From the NCBI GenBank assembly GCA_008690995.1, contig VRMN01000001.1, positions 4,340,001 to 4,404,000 of the forward strand: a stretch of 64,000 bases of DNA, given 5' to 3'. A program made the translations under genes and the position numbers. The notes beneath the pieces are model-generated. The model was not told the DNA's origin. It ran no database searches and was given only the letters and a program-made list of their open reading frames with translations. This DNA comes from Porphyridium purpureum. Lineage: Eukaryota > Rhodophyta > Bangiophyceae > Porphyridiales > Porphyridiaceae. Shown here piece after piece: positions 36,599-46,400 of the stretch; within the stretch, counting starts at the first letter, position 1, and the number at the start of each line of letters is the position of its first letter.

Positions 36599-37630
36599 AT
36601 GAACAGGATGGAGTTTGATGCCGGACATGCAGGTATCGTGCAGTCGAGAGTTAAGATGTTTGAGTGTGGTGCAGAAGCAAATGAGCTTGAGTCCGTGGTC
36701 CTGCTGCATACGAATTTCGATTTTCTGAAGCCATTGACAGGTGTTTACGTTGCCCAAGGCGCTCCGGATCCTCAGTCTTCTGAATCATTTAAGCCTGTCA
36801 TCTTGGTTCAAGGTGACTGGGCTAAACAACTTGCTTTGACACTGACGGGAACTGTCACCGGTGGCATCAGTGGAGCATGTATTGGCGCTCTGCTCGTAAG
36901 TGGAACATGTGCAATCCTTTTCGGTGTTCAGGGGGAAAAGCTTGGAGAGATTGCCTTGAGCGGAGCTCAACTCGGCGCTCTGGGCGGTGCCGTACTGGGA
37001 GCGTACAAAGGTCTTCACGCTCGTTCTTTTCGAGACGCAGTCGTGGATGGGGTGAAAAGTGGTTTTGTTGCTGGAGCCATTGCCGCAGCAATGCTGCTTC
37101 TACACGAAAGCGTCAAGATTGCTCGCGATATGATTCGCAATGGATATAGCTACGCGAAAGGAGATCTGCTCGATGCAATGGACGACCAGTTGAACAAGCT
37201 GGAGAAGTGGTATCAGAAGCAGCTTGAAGAGCTCAAGCACCAGTGCAAAGAAATGACAGACGATGCGATTAGGCGTGGAGGAAGCGAAGGAGAGCGTCTC
37301 ATGAAATTGGCAAATGACATATATCAGAAGAACTTGAAAGAGCTAGAAGAGAAAGCCATCGAGAAAGGGGGTCATCTGCAAAAACTCTTACAGGGTTGTT
37401 TGGCCGAGATAGACGCTATCGCAGCCACGAACATAGCAAAAGGCGAGGCTGCTGGTCATCGAATCGTGGACAATGCAGCGAAAGTGGCCGGAGAATTGAT
37501 CGCAGAAGGCGAAGATGCGGGCGGAAGAGTGATCAACGAAGCTTCGAAGCAAGGCGCGAAACTACCAGGTAGCATGTGGGTCAATGTACGAGACGGCTTC
37601 ACTCGTGAATTGCGAAAGCTTTTCAAGTAG
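36599..37630 (+). CDS. Glycine-rich membrane protein with amphipathic helical tail
   Basis: 343 residues, family not recognised. Residues 1-75 are mixed and soluble. About 80-175 hold three glycine/alanine-rich hydrophobic stretches with GxxxG spacing (TGTVTGGISGACIGALLVSG, SGAQLGALGGAVLGAY, SGFVAGAIAAAMLLL). From about 185 to the end the protein is a long charged helix. Two adjacent 22-residue units near the C terminus repeat (IAKGEAAGHRIVDNAAKVAG and IAEGEDAGGRVINEASKQGA, each plus two residues), an amphipathic period like that of apolipoproteins and LEA proteins. It has no signal peptide. Base composition seems less GC-rich than in neighbours. The head-to-head placement with the ApoL-like gene suggests a joint membrane role, which is inference. 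Confidence 0.8.
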   Translation: MNRMEFDAGHAGIVQSRVKMFECGAEANELESVVLLHTNFDFLKPLTGVYVAQGAPDPQSSESFKPVILVQGDWAKQLALTLTGTVTGGISGACIGALLVSGTCAILFGVQGEKLGEIALSGAQLGALGGAVLGAYKGLHARSFRDAVVDGVKSGFVAGAIAAAMLLLHESVKIARDMIRNGYSYAKGDLLDAMDDQLNKLEKWYQKQLEELKHQCKEMTDDAIRRGGSEGERLMKLANDIYQKNLKELEEKAIEKGGHLQKLLQGCLAEIDAIAATNIAKGEAAGHRIVDNAAKVAGELIAEGEDAGGRVINEASKQGAKLPGSMWVNVRDGFTRELRKLFK

Positions 37631-38145
37631 TGGAGGAATTCTTCAAACGTTTCGGTCCAAGCATTTGACTTGTCAGTTGAGGAACGCGTTTGATTCCAAT
37701 AAACCACAGACCGAGAGGAAGAAATCCGAGAATGAGGTTTGAGATGAACCAAGCTCCAAGACTTTATGATTTACATCGTGTGATTTCTGGCGCGGTATGG
37801 CAGAAACACGTTTTGTCGGTGTGCGACGCACATAGAGGGATGCTTTTCATTCAGTTGCGCATGCAGCCAGACCTCATGCGATAGCGCCAATAGGCCAGAG
37901 AAGAAACCAGAAAGAAGAATAGAATTGCGAAATAAAAGACGCAGCGGCAAGAAAAGCTGAAACCATATTTACTATATCGAGCTGTATCCTTTACCAAGGA
38001 CATCTTTGTGACAATTGGGAACGCCTCGCCGTCAGAATGGCCCAGACCACTAATTCTCTGCCCAACATGACTGAAGCATTTAGCTCGGCACATGACGATT
38101 AAAGGCTGGCCATGCATATGACATCGTGCTCGGATCATTATTATC
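37631..38145. other. Gap with possible short membrane-type segments
   Basis: About 515 bases, AT-richer than average, with AATAAA near 37698. On the minus strand, 37851-38162 encodes a stretch with one strong hydrophobic segment (VFYFAILFFFLVSSLAYW). A second, in another frame near 37660-37740, reads LILGFLPLGLWFIGIKRV. They might be exons of a small spliced membrane protein, but no splice pair or family was established. Confidence 0.25.
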
Positions 38146-40107
38146 ATGAAGCATAAAAGCATGGAGAGCTACTGCGATACTTTTACAGTTTATTTCTGTA
38201 TCTTTTCTGTTTTTCTCGGCGAAATGTCATATCTGCCATTGCCACCGGCGGGGGCCGATGATGATTCGGGAGACGCTGGTTGCCACTTTTGGGAAGAGTC
38301 GGACGTCGCACGGGCATGTGCGCATGGTATCAAGCGGCAAATGCGCTCAATGCTCGCTTGGAACGGCGGATGGACATGGCTTGGTGTTCGCTCGAGAGGA
38401 GCGGACGCTTCGAGTGCGTTTACTGAGGCGTGCGTGTCCGCGAGGCACCGCAATCGGTATCATGGTCCGCTGATGGCCGCGCCAAATGAGACGCATGTTC
38501 CGTTGTCCGCTGCCGCGCCAAGTACGCCGGCTTTGCCGTTGAAACGGCCGAAGAAGGGACAGGTTCTGAAGCTGGCCGTTGAGAGCCTGAGTTACGGTGG
38601 CAAAGGCGTGTCGAAGCGCCCGGAAGACGGTTTCGTGGTCTTCGTCGACCGCGCTATTCCAGGCGAGATCGTGAATGCCAGGATTGTCAAGAGCAAAGCT
38701 GCATACGCCGAAGCGGTTCCCGTGGAGCGACTGAGTGAGTCACCGCACACCGTGGCTCCCCGCTGTGCGCATTTTGGACAGCATCTCTGCGGCGGATGCA
38801 AGACGCAGAACTTGGCGTACTCCATGCAGCTAGAGCAGAAGCTACAGCAAGTTCGAGACCTGTACGAGACGGGGCGTGCCGACACAATCCGCGAATTGCT
38901 CGAAGATGCCGCAAAGGCCGAACGGACAGGTTCACCCGCCGAAGGGGCGCCTGCCGGGTTGGGAAGTGCGTCGGCAGAGCTGCATATCCCGGAATTTCCA
39001 CCCATTGACGACATTTTGGGCTGTGATGAGCAGACTTCAGTGTTCAATTACAGAAATAAGATGGAGTTTTGTTTTGGCACCCGCGCGTGGACTGTGAAAA
39101 AGGTGGAGAAAGGCGCTCAACAGGAACCGGAGTTCTGCGTAGGCCTGCGCCCGGCGGGCAGATGGGACAAAGTCCTTAACATTGACGATTGCGATCTGCA
39201 GCACCCATTGGCGAACGATATTCTGCGCTATGTGCGTGAACGTAGCATTGCCCTGCGACTCGCTCCGTACGACAACATTGCGCACGAAGGATTTCTGCGC
39301 ATACTAATGATTCGGTCGGCCACGAATGCCGAGAACGAGCTTGAGCTGATGATTAATTTTGTGACGAGCACAGACGATGCGTCGCCTGAGTATCCGGCCA
39401 TGTCTCGTGTCCTGGAACAGCTTGGCGCCGAAGTCGGCGAACGATACCCCAACGTAGTGTGCGTGTTGCAGAATACGTCGTCAAGCATGGGAGGCTCATC
39501 GTACGGCGAGGAAGAACGCATTTTGTTCGGGCAACGCCGATTTATTGAACAGGAGCTATGTGGGATGTCGTTCCAGATCTCGGCAAACAGCTTTTTCCAG
39601 CCGAACCCCGCACAGGCGCAAGTTCTGTACCGCCGTGTGATCGAAGAAGCCGCGCTCACCGGCACCGAGGTTGTTCATGACCTCTTTTGTGGAACGGGCT
39701 CGATTGGCCTGTCGCTCTCGCCCTACTGTGCGGCGCTCTATGGTGTCGAGCTGCAAGAATCGGCGGTGCTTGACGCGCGTTCGAACATGAAACGCAACGG
39801 CGTCGAAAACGCGCATTTTTTCCTCGGTGACTTGGACAGTTACGACGTGTCTTCACAGCTACCGCCGGCAGACGTGGTGGTGGTTGACCCGCCGCGCGCC
39901 GGGCTGCACAAGAAACTCGTTCAGCACCTTGCGCGAAGCGGCGCCAAGCGCATCGTGTATGTCAGCTGCAACCCTGCCACGCAGGTGCGCGACATTGTGC
40001 GTCTACTCCAGCTGCAGCCAAAGTACGCCCTGCGGCGCATCACGCCGGTCGATCAATTCCCGCACACGCCACACATCGAATGCATTGCGACGCTTGTGCT
40101 CACGTAG
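38146..40107 (+). CDS. RNA m5U methyltransferase, TrmA/RlmD family
   Basis: 653 residues. An N-terminal extension of about 125 residues is followed by a TRAM domain (KGQVLKLAVESLSYGGKGVS, FVDRAIPGEIVNARIVKSK), then an iron-sulfur-type cysteine cluster (CAHFGQHLCGGC) as in RlmD. FNYRNKMEFCFG is the YRNK segment shared by TRMT2-type enzymes. The SAM domain has DLFCGTGSIGLSL, VVVVDPPRAGLH, the catalytic Cys in YVSCNPATQ, and the end DQFPHTPHIECIATL with the general-base Glu. These enzymes methylate uridine C5 in tRNA or rRNA; the target is not clear. The extension has a hydrophobic start (VYFCIFSVFLGEM) and further Met codons, so the true start and cell address are uncertain. Confidence 0.92.
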   Translation: MKHKSMESYCDTFTVYFCIFSVFLGEMSYLPLPPAGADDDSGDAGCHFWEESDVARACAHGIKRQMRSMLAWNGGWTWLGVRSRGADASSAFTEACVSARHRNRYHGPLMAAPNETHVPLSAAAPSTPALPLKRPKKGQVLKLAVESLSYGGKGVSKRPEDGFVVFVDRAIPGEIVNARIVKSKAAYAEAVPVERLSESPHTVAPRCAHFGQHLCGGCKTQNLAYSMQLEQKLQQVRDLYETGRADTIRELLEDAAKAERTGSPAEGAPAGLGSASAELHIPEFPPIDDILGCDEQTSVFNYRNKMEFCFGTRAWTVKKVEKGAQQEPEFCVGLRPAGRWDKVLNIDDCDLQHPLANDILRYVRERSIALRLAPYDNIAHEGFLRILMIRSATNAENELELMINFVTSTDDASPEYPAMSRVLEQLGAEVGERYPNVVCVLQNTSSSMGGSSYGEEERILFGQRRFIEQELCGMSFQISANSFFQPNPAQAQVLYRRVIEEAALTGTEVVHDLFCGTGSIGLSLSPYCAALYGVELQESAVLDARSNMKRNGVENAHFFLGDLDSYDVSSQLPPADVVVVDPPRAGLHKKLVQHLARSGAKRIVYVSCNPATQVRDIVRLLQLQPKYALRRITPVDQFPHTPHIECIATLVLT

Positions 40108-40640
40108 CAAGCACTTGAGCACAACCAATTGGCGGCGCAGTTCTCTGGTCCTTCAGCTCCCCCCCCGAACCCCCACCACAAGCCAATAATGTGCTGACAC
40201 TGGACACCCACACTCAATGCGAGGTACAGCGCAAAATCGCAGTCAAAAAAATATGAACTTTCTACTCACGTCCGGCGCTCCGGTTCCAGTTATTCAAGCA
40301 AACGGGTACGCGGAACGAGCTCGGGATTCGCTTTACACGCGCATCGTGCACGGAACAAGTGCCTGCTGTGGTTCCACGTCGCAACTAAAGGACAGCTCAC
40401 CTGGAGCCTAACTCACTGCGACAATTAAAGGTTCAATCTGTTACTGCGCACACCCGGCTGTCCACGCAGTAATCTTCGCCCACGTTGCGCGGTATCACGA
40501 CGGCTCGTGCCACCTGCGCGCGTCGCCTAGGACCTTCAAGAGCGCGGACTGCGCTGGTTTCAACACATTCGACAGCTCCCTGGCCTTGAACCAAGGAAAA
40601 ACAAGACACACGGCGCAAACGTTTCTGGTGTTGGACAGAG
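40108..40640. other. Spacer between tandem genes
   Basis: About 530 bases. A 64-codon ATG frame at 40217-40411 is present but shows no recognisable feature. A C-rich run lies at about 40159-40172. Confidence 0.35.
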
Positions 40641-41603
40641 ATGGCCCCAGTTGCGCCGCACCAAGCGTACGGCGCGGTTTGGTTGGCCGCCTGGGCTGGG
40701 CGGAGGCTGCTGGCGGCGGCGGGAGATTCGGGCGCCGCGGCTTCGGATGGCGGAGGCGAGCTGGGTCCGCAGGACCTGTGCACGACATGGATGTGTGACA
40801 TGGGAGGCTTGCTGATGACCTTCCTGCAGCTGGGTCAAGTGGTGCCGCAGCACTGGGAGATGTACACAGAGCAGTCGGCCGTGGGCATTTCGGCGTTCCT
40901 GCTGCTGTTTGGCTCATTGTACACCTATTTCGCTGCGCTGGACGTCGTCCTTACCGGCCAGAGTTACTTCACGTGCGGCATCTCGGTGTACCGCTGCTTT
41001 ATGTTGAACCAACCGCTGATACAGATGGTCGGATCGTTCGTCCTGACTGCCACGTTGTGGTACTGGTATCTCAAGTACCACAAGCCGCCAAGGGAGGAGT
41101 TCTTCAAGGACGCCGCTCGGCTGAGTGTTTTCGTTTATGACGGTGACAAGCATCAGGCGTACAAGTTTTACCACGTCTTTCTGTACATCGCGCTCGCCAC
41201 CGCTCTTTTCTCGGTCATCGTGATCGTGACCTACGGTAGCATTCAGGCGCCGCAGGTGGAGATTCTGGCGCACTATTTCGGCATAATAAGCGCCGTGCTG
41301 AACGCGATCATGTGGCTCCCGCAGATCTACGTGACTTACCGCTTCAAACATCGGGGCGCGCTCAGCCTGGCGTGGGTGCTGTTTTCGGTGCTCATGGACG
41401 TCGTTTACAGTGTCTACCTGGCCTTCCTGGGATTGGACTGGTCCGTGTGGGCAAACAACATACCTGATGGTATTCAGACTAGCGTGTTGCTCGGTTTGGT
41501 ACTGTACTACGACTGGCAAGACCGGCAGGCTGCACTTGAAGCCGATGCGGAGGAGAAGCTGCCCCTACAGCCTCTCACCATCGCGAGTCAGTATGGCAAA
41601 TAA
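40641..41603 (+). CDS. PQ-loop repeat membrane protein
   Basis: 320 residues with about seven hydrophobic segments. Two PQ motifs are visible: QVVPQHWEMYTEQSAVGIS in the first bundle and WLPQIYVTYRFKHRGALS in the second, each followed by the Gly/Ser and hydrophobic residues usual for this fold. PQ-loop proteins (cystinosin, PQLC and MPDU1 types, related to SWEETs) move small solutes across lysosomal, vacuolar or ER membranes. The loop between bundles is charged (YLKYHKPPREEFFKDAARLS). The N-terminal 45 residues are Ala/Gly-rich. The ATG at 40641 is preceded by a purine at -3. The transported solute cannot be read from the sequence. Confidence 0.88.
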   Translation: MAPVAPHQAYGAVWLAAWAGRRLLAAAGDSGAAASDGGGELGPQDLCTTWMCDMGGLLMTFLQLGQVVPQHWEMYTEQSAVGISAFLLLFGSLYTYFAALDVVLTGQSYFTCGISVYRCFMLNQPLIQMVGSFVLTATLWYWYLKYHKPPREEFFKDAARLSVFVYDGDKHQAYKFYHVFLYIALATALFSVIVIVTYGSIQAPQVEILAHYFGIISAVLNAIMWLPQIYVTYRFKHRGALSLAWVLFSVLMDVVYSVYLAFLGLDWSVWANNIPDGIQTSVLLGLVLYYDWQDRQAALEADAEEKLPLQPLTIASQYGK

Positions 41604-42228
41604 GCATGATACCCATGTACCGCGCAGAGCGCCGTGGCTTAAAATAGCTTAGACACCGTCTTCTGCGCACCAAAGGAAGTGGAACAGTTTTCAACAAGTA
41701 TAGATAGAGTACAAAATATCTGCTGGCATGATTCTCATGGCTTTGCGGGATGTGTCGACAACCAAAGAGGTGAAAATAAATCCACCTGCAAGTTGCAATT
41801 CGCGCCGAGCACGGCATCCTGCACTTCATTGCCTCACCATCCTCACCCAAGATGGCAAAGAGCAGTCGCGAAAACGCCAGCAATAAAACCAAACCTATTA
41901 GCTTCTGCACATGTGCGCTCAGACCCGACTTGGCCTGCATCTCGCAGGAGAAGATGGAATGTTCTTCATCCGTCACGTTGACTGCGACGGTCACCCCGCG
42001 TGTGATCGAGTTCAGGTCTGCGTCGCGGCTAGCGCGTTGCTTGCCTTGTACAATTCGTATCTGGCGCCAATCGTTACCACATACTTTGCTGGGCGCAATC
42101 GCCGGTGGCGACAAACAAGGAGCAGGTGGAACTGTGCCGACTATCACTGGGTGCACTTTTGCCAGCGACCAATCCCACTCGATCCGGCGTTCTATGCGTT
42201 CAGCCTGGTTTCCATCACGCCGTTTCGA
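41604..42228. other. Unresolved region after the UCH gene
   Basis: About 625 bases between two convergent genes. The minus strand stays open, in the frame of UCH, from just after its stop to 41575. It encodes a stretch with one strong hydrophobic segment (LIGLVLLLAFSRLLFAIL) and has an internal ATG at 41940. The plus strand also has two overlapping open frames (41852-42292, 41911-42324). None is recognised. It may hold a small membrane-protein gene or simply be poor in stops. Confidence 0.3.
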
Positions 42229-42900
42229 TCATGTCTTCGACGCGAGTGCGAGCATGGTGAATCGCATTTCGCCGGGGTTCGCGTCCATGTAGTGGAGCTT
42301 CACGGCGGCGCACGCATCTTCTAGAAGCGTGGCGGGTGACGTCGATCCGCGATCGATGGGCCCTGCCTGGCGGCCATCCAGCTCCAAGAGTTTCCCGGCG
42401 CAGTGCACAAAGCACACAAAGTGGAGGTCGACGTCCTCATCTTCACGCGGCGCCTCGGTCTGTCCTTGGCGGGCAGTCTCCGCATGAGCGTCGCCCAGCG
42501 CCTTGTTTGATTCGAGCCGTTGCGCACGAGTAGCCGGGTCGAGCGACGCGCACTCGTCGAGATACTCATCAAAGAAGCTGCCCGGGCGGATAGACAAGGC
42601 ATGACGGTTGTTTGCCACGGCGTGGAGGACGCCAATGGTACCACAAGCGTTCCCAATTGTCTGCTTGCAGAAAAAGAGCCCCTCCGGCACCTGATCCTGC
42701 ACCAGAACCCGGCGATCGCCTGCACGCCCGGTCTGCGGCGTCAGCGGATACAGCAAAACGAGCGCGAGCACCGGGCGTGGCACAAACTCGAGCAGATCGA
42801 TCGAGTACACATCTGCGAACGCCGCGTCGCCGTCGACGCCCAGCTTCTCCAGGAAGCTTGTCAGCACGTCTGGATTACTTTCTAATGGCACCCACTGCAT
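42229..42900 (-). CDS. Ubiquitin C-terminal hydrolase, UCH (C12) family
   Basis: 223-residue deubiquitinase of the UCHL1/UCHL3 type, cytosolic cysteine proteases that trim small adducts from ubiquitin. It opens MQWVPLESNPDVLTSFLEKL, like UCHL3. The oxyanion Gln80 and nucleophile Cys86 lie in FCKQTIGNACGTIGVLHAV; the catalytic His is in DLHFVCFVHCAGKLLELDGR, and the Asp closes the same stretch. The active-site crossover loop (about residues 130-160) is acidic and a little longer than average (NKALGDAHAETARQGQTEA). The catalytic set is complete and length is normal. ATG at 42900. It is divergent from clathrin heavy chain. Confidence 0.95.
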   Translation of the reverse strand: MQWVPLESNPDVLTSFLEKLGVDGDAAFADVYSIDLLEFVPRPVLALVLLYPLTPQTGRAGDRRVLVQDQVPEGLFFCKQTIGNACGTIGVLHAVANNRHALSIRPGSFFDEYLDECASLDPATRAQRLESNKALGDAHAETARQGQTEAPREDEDVDLHFVCFVHCAGKLLELDGRQAGPIDRGSTSPATLLEDACAAVKLHYMDANPGEMRFTMLALASKT

Positions 42901-43482
42901 CTCGACGCACCTTTTATCCTACACAAACACGGAAAGAAGCCCAAAGGTATAGGTATGTCCTTGGTCGTCCACCTGCATTCACGAACACCAACCTCAAGCA
43001 CTCGCCTTGTCCACAACCCGCCAGCGCGCAAGCATCAGGAGCTGCACTGTACTTTGCGCTGTACACGACCTTCTGTGACATGCGGCATCGGTACAGTCCG
43101 CGCCTGGAGGAGGTACGGTCCGTTGTCTTGCTGCTGGTGTGCGGTCAGAGCGAGCGCGCGCATATGAAAACGACGCCGTTCTGTGAGGCACCGCGCGAGA
43201 AACAGGACGGCTCGGATTTGGAGGAAGAGGAAAAGGCCGAGGGGAGGGTTTTTTTTTTCCCTATTCCTAGAGGGGAAGGGTGGATCGGGCAAGGAGGAGA
43301 AGAGGAGGGGACGGGAGGTGGGGCGTGCTTGGATGTGGTGAATGTCGGTTTGAAGAGGTGGTGTGGGTGGTACGTCTGGCGGGAGAGCGTGGGGTGCTCC
43401 GGTTGGGGAGCGGTGCGATCTGAAGTGCGACGGGCGAACGCGGGGTGCGCGAGCGTGCGGGCTCGCGGGCTGAGGTGAAAGC
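42901..43482. promoter_or_regulatory. Bidirectional promoter region, UCH / clathrin
   Basis: 582 bases between outward-reading genes. A ten-base T run lies at 43250-43259 and a purine-rich G-heavy stretch at 43270-43330 precedes the clathrin start. No gene is seen. Confidence 0.5.
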
Positions 43483-46400
43483 ATGGCGCGCCAGCCGCCG
43501 GTTGTGCTCAAGGAGCTGTTCAATTTGTCGTCGATCGGTGTGAGCCCGCTTGCGCTGACGTTTGCCGCGTGCCGGGTGCAGTCCGACAAGTATGTCGTCG
43601 TGCGCGAGACGCTGCCAAACGGACTGACGCAATTGGTCGTCGTCGACACAAGTAAGCCGCTGCAGCCGCATCGGAAGCCCGTTCAGGCGCAGATGGCTGT
43701 CATGAATCCGGAGAAGCCCGTCATCGCGCTGCTCTTTTCTGGCAGCCTCCAAATGTTCGACATGGCCAAGAAGGTGCGCATTAAAGCATGCAGCGTGGCT
43801 GAGAAGGTCGTGTACATGACTTGGGGCGGCGTGAACACGCTTTGTATCGTCACGGAGCAGAGCGTGTTCCAGTGGCGGATGGACGATGCCGCTGATCCCA
43901 TCAAGGCGCTAGACCGACACGAATCCACGACGAAGAATCAGGTGCTCGACTTTGTCGCCGACAGCACGGGCTCCTGGATGGCAGTGGTCGGGATCATGCA
44001 AGGACCATCTGGCGTCGTAGGACAGATACAGCTGTACTCCAAAGAGAAAAATATGACGCAAATGCTCGAGGGACACGCTGCATCCTTTCGCAACTTTCGC
44101 TACGAGGGTGAGGATATTTTGCTTTTTGCGTTTGCGGCGAGCTCGTCGAAGGGGTCAAAGCTACATGTTGTGCAACTGGGGAGCTCCAAAGTTATGTACG
44201 GCAAAAAAGCTTGTGATATTTTCTACCCACCGGAAGCACGCGGTGACTTCCCCGTCGCTATGGTTGGGTCGAGCGTGTACCCGTCCGTGATTTACTTGGT
44301 CACGAAGATGGGCTACGTGCACATCTTTGATATCGAAAGCTGCTGCTGCATTTACGTGAACCGCGTGAGTGACGTGACACTGTTCACGGTCTGTGCGCAT
44401 TCGAAAGGCGGTGTGATGGGCGTCAACCGTCGTGGACAGGCGCTTCTATTTGCGCCCAACGAGGCAACAGTTGTACCTTATATTCTCGCCAAGCTCAAAG
44501 ACGTGCCCATGGCCATTCGCTTCGCGAGTCGGAACGGATTTGAAGGCGTGGAGCAACATTTCAGAGACCAGTTCGAGGAGCTCATGGATCAGAAAAAGCT
44601 ACGCGACGCGGCCGTCGTGGCGGCTGACTCGCCGCGCGGTTTCCTGCGCACGCCTGCCACCATGGACCGCTTTGGGCGCATGGAATCACGAAAGGACGAG
44701 GTGAATCCGCTCCTGCTGTACTTGCAGACGGTACTTGACCGGGCAGGTAAATTAAACAAGCACGAAAGTATCGCGATCGGACTACAAATTGTGCGTGCGA
44801 ACAAGGCCCATTTGTTGGAAAAGTGGGTCAGAGAGGAACGGCTTGCATTCTGTGAAGAGCTCGGCGATTTGCTGTCGCGATCGTCGCTCACGATGGCACT
44901 AGCGGTGTTCATTAAGTGTGAGGCTCACGAAAAGGTCATTGGCTGCCTCGCAGCGATGAACCAGGTGAATAAGGTTTGGGCCTATGCGGAAAAAGTCGGA
45001 CTAAAGGTCACGAAACACGAGATTGTGGAAATGGCAGCCAAGGTGAACCCACAGGCGGCGCTGCAGCTCGCGAATGTTCCGCTGACTGCAACGCAAGCTG
45101 CGCAGCAGAACGCGATTGTCCTCGCAAAGCGCAAGCGAAAGAGCAATGTGGACCACGCGGCCATGGTTGACATGTTTATGAAGCGCGGCCTTCTCAAGGA
45201 GGCCACTTCGTATTGCCTCGACAATCTTACGGACGATGCAGACGACGAGCAAGAAGCCAAGTTGCAGACGCGTATTCTCGAGGCAAATTTGATGAACAAT
45301 CCGTCCGTGGCAGACGCGATCCTCAAGCAGGATATCTGGCACCAGTTCGACGCGTTCAAAGTGGCGATTTTGTGCGAGCGTGTTGGATTTTTCCAGCATG
45401 CTCTTGAACTGTTCACGGATCTTGCAGACATTAAGCGTGTCATGATGAACACCCACGTGCTGAGCCAGGATGCATTGCTGAACTTTTTTGGCCAGTTGGA
45501 TCCGGACGACGCTTTGGACGTGCTGGACGCGCTCGTGAAATCCAACACACGCGCCAACCTCGCTCTGTGCGTTCGTATCGCCGCAAAGTATTCAGATCAC
45601 CTTGGTGCGCTCCGTATTATTGGTATCTTTGAAGCGCTGAAACAGAAGGATGCCTTGTACCACTATTTGCAGGCGATTGTCAATTTCTCCGACGAGCCGG
45701 AAGTGCACCATCGCTATCTGGAAGCAAGTATGAACCTGGGTCAGTATGACGAGGTTGAACGCGTCACACGAGAGTCAAACTTCTACGATCCGGAGAAAGT
45801 GAAGCACATGCTGATTCGCGCAAAGCTAAAAGATCCGCGCCCGCTGATCAATGTGTGCGACAGGTTTGGCTTCGTGGCCGAGCTCGTCAGGTATATGATC
45901 AAGCAGAACCAGCTTAAATTTGTGGAAGGTTATGTGACCCGAGTGAATCCTATGCGTGCGCCCGTAGTGGTTGGCGTTTTGCTCGATCTTCAAGTTGATA
46001 ACAAGGCGATTCTGAAGCTTCTTGCGGCGGTGAAGAATCATTTGAATGTGGCTGAGCTTGCGGAAGAGGTAGGCAAACGCGGGAAATTGCGCCTGATTCA
46101 GCCCGTGCTCGAGTCGCGCGTCGCGGACGGATCAACCGAGCCGCAGGTGCACACTGCCATTGGCATGGTGTATGTTGATATTGGTTTGAATCCAGAGCAC
46201 TTTTTGCAGAACAATGCATACTATGACTCGCGGCAATTGGGCGCGTTTTGCGCGAAGCGTGGCAGCCCAGAGCTGGCTTACATTGCCTTTGCTCGAGGCA
46301 AGTGTGATGCTGAAGTGGTCGATATCACCAACGAGGCGCAGCTGTTTAAGCAGCAAGCTGTCTATGTTGTCGAGCGCGAGTCTGACGAGCTCTACGCGCG

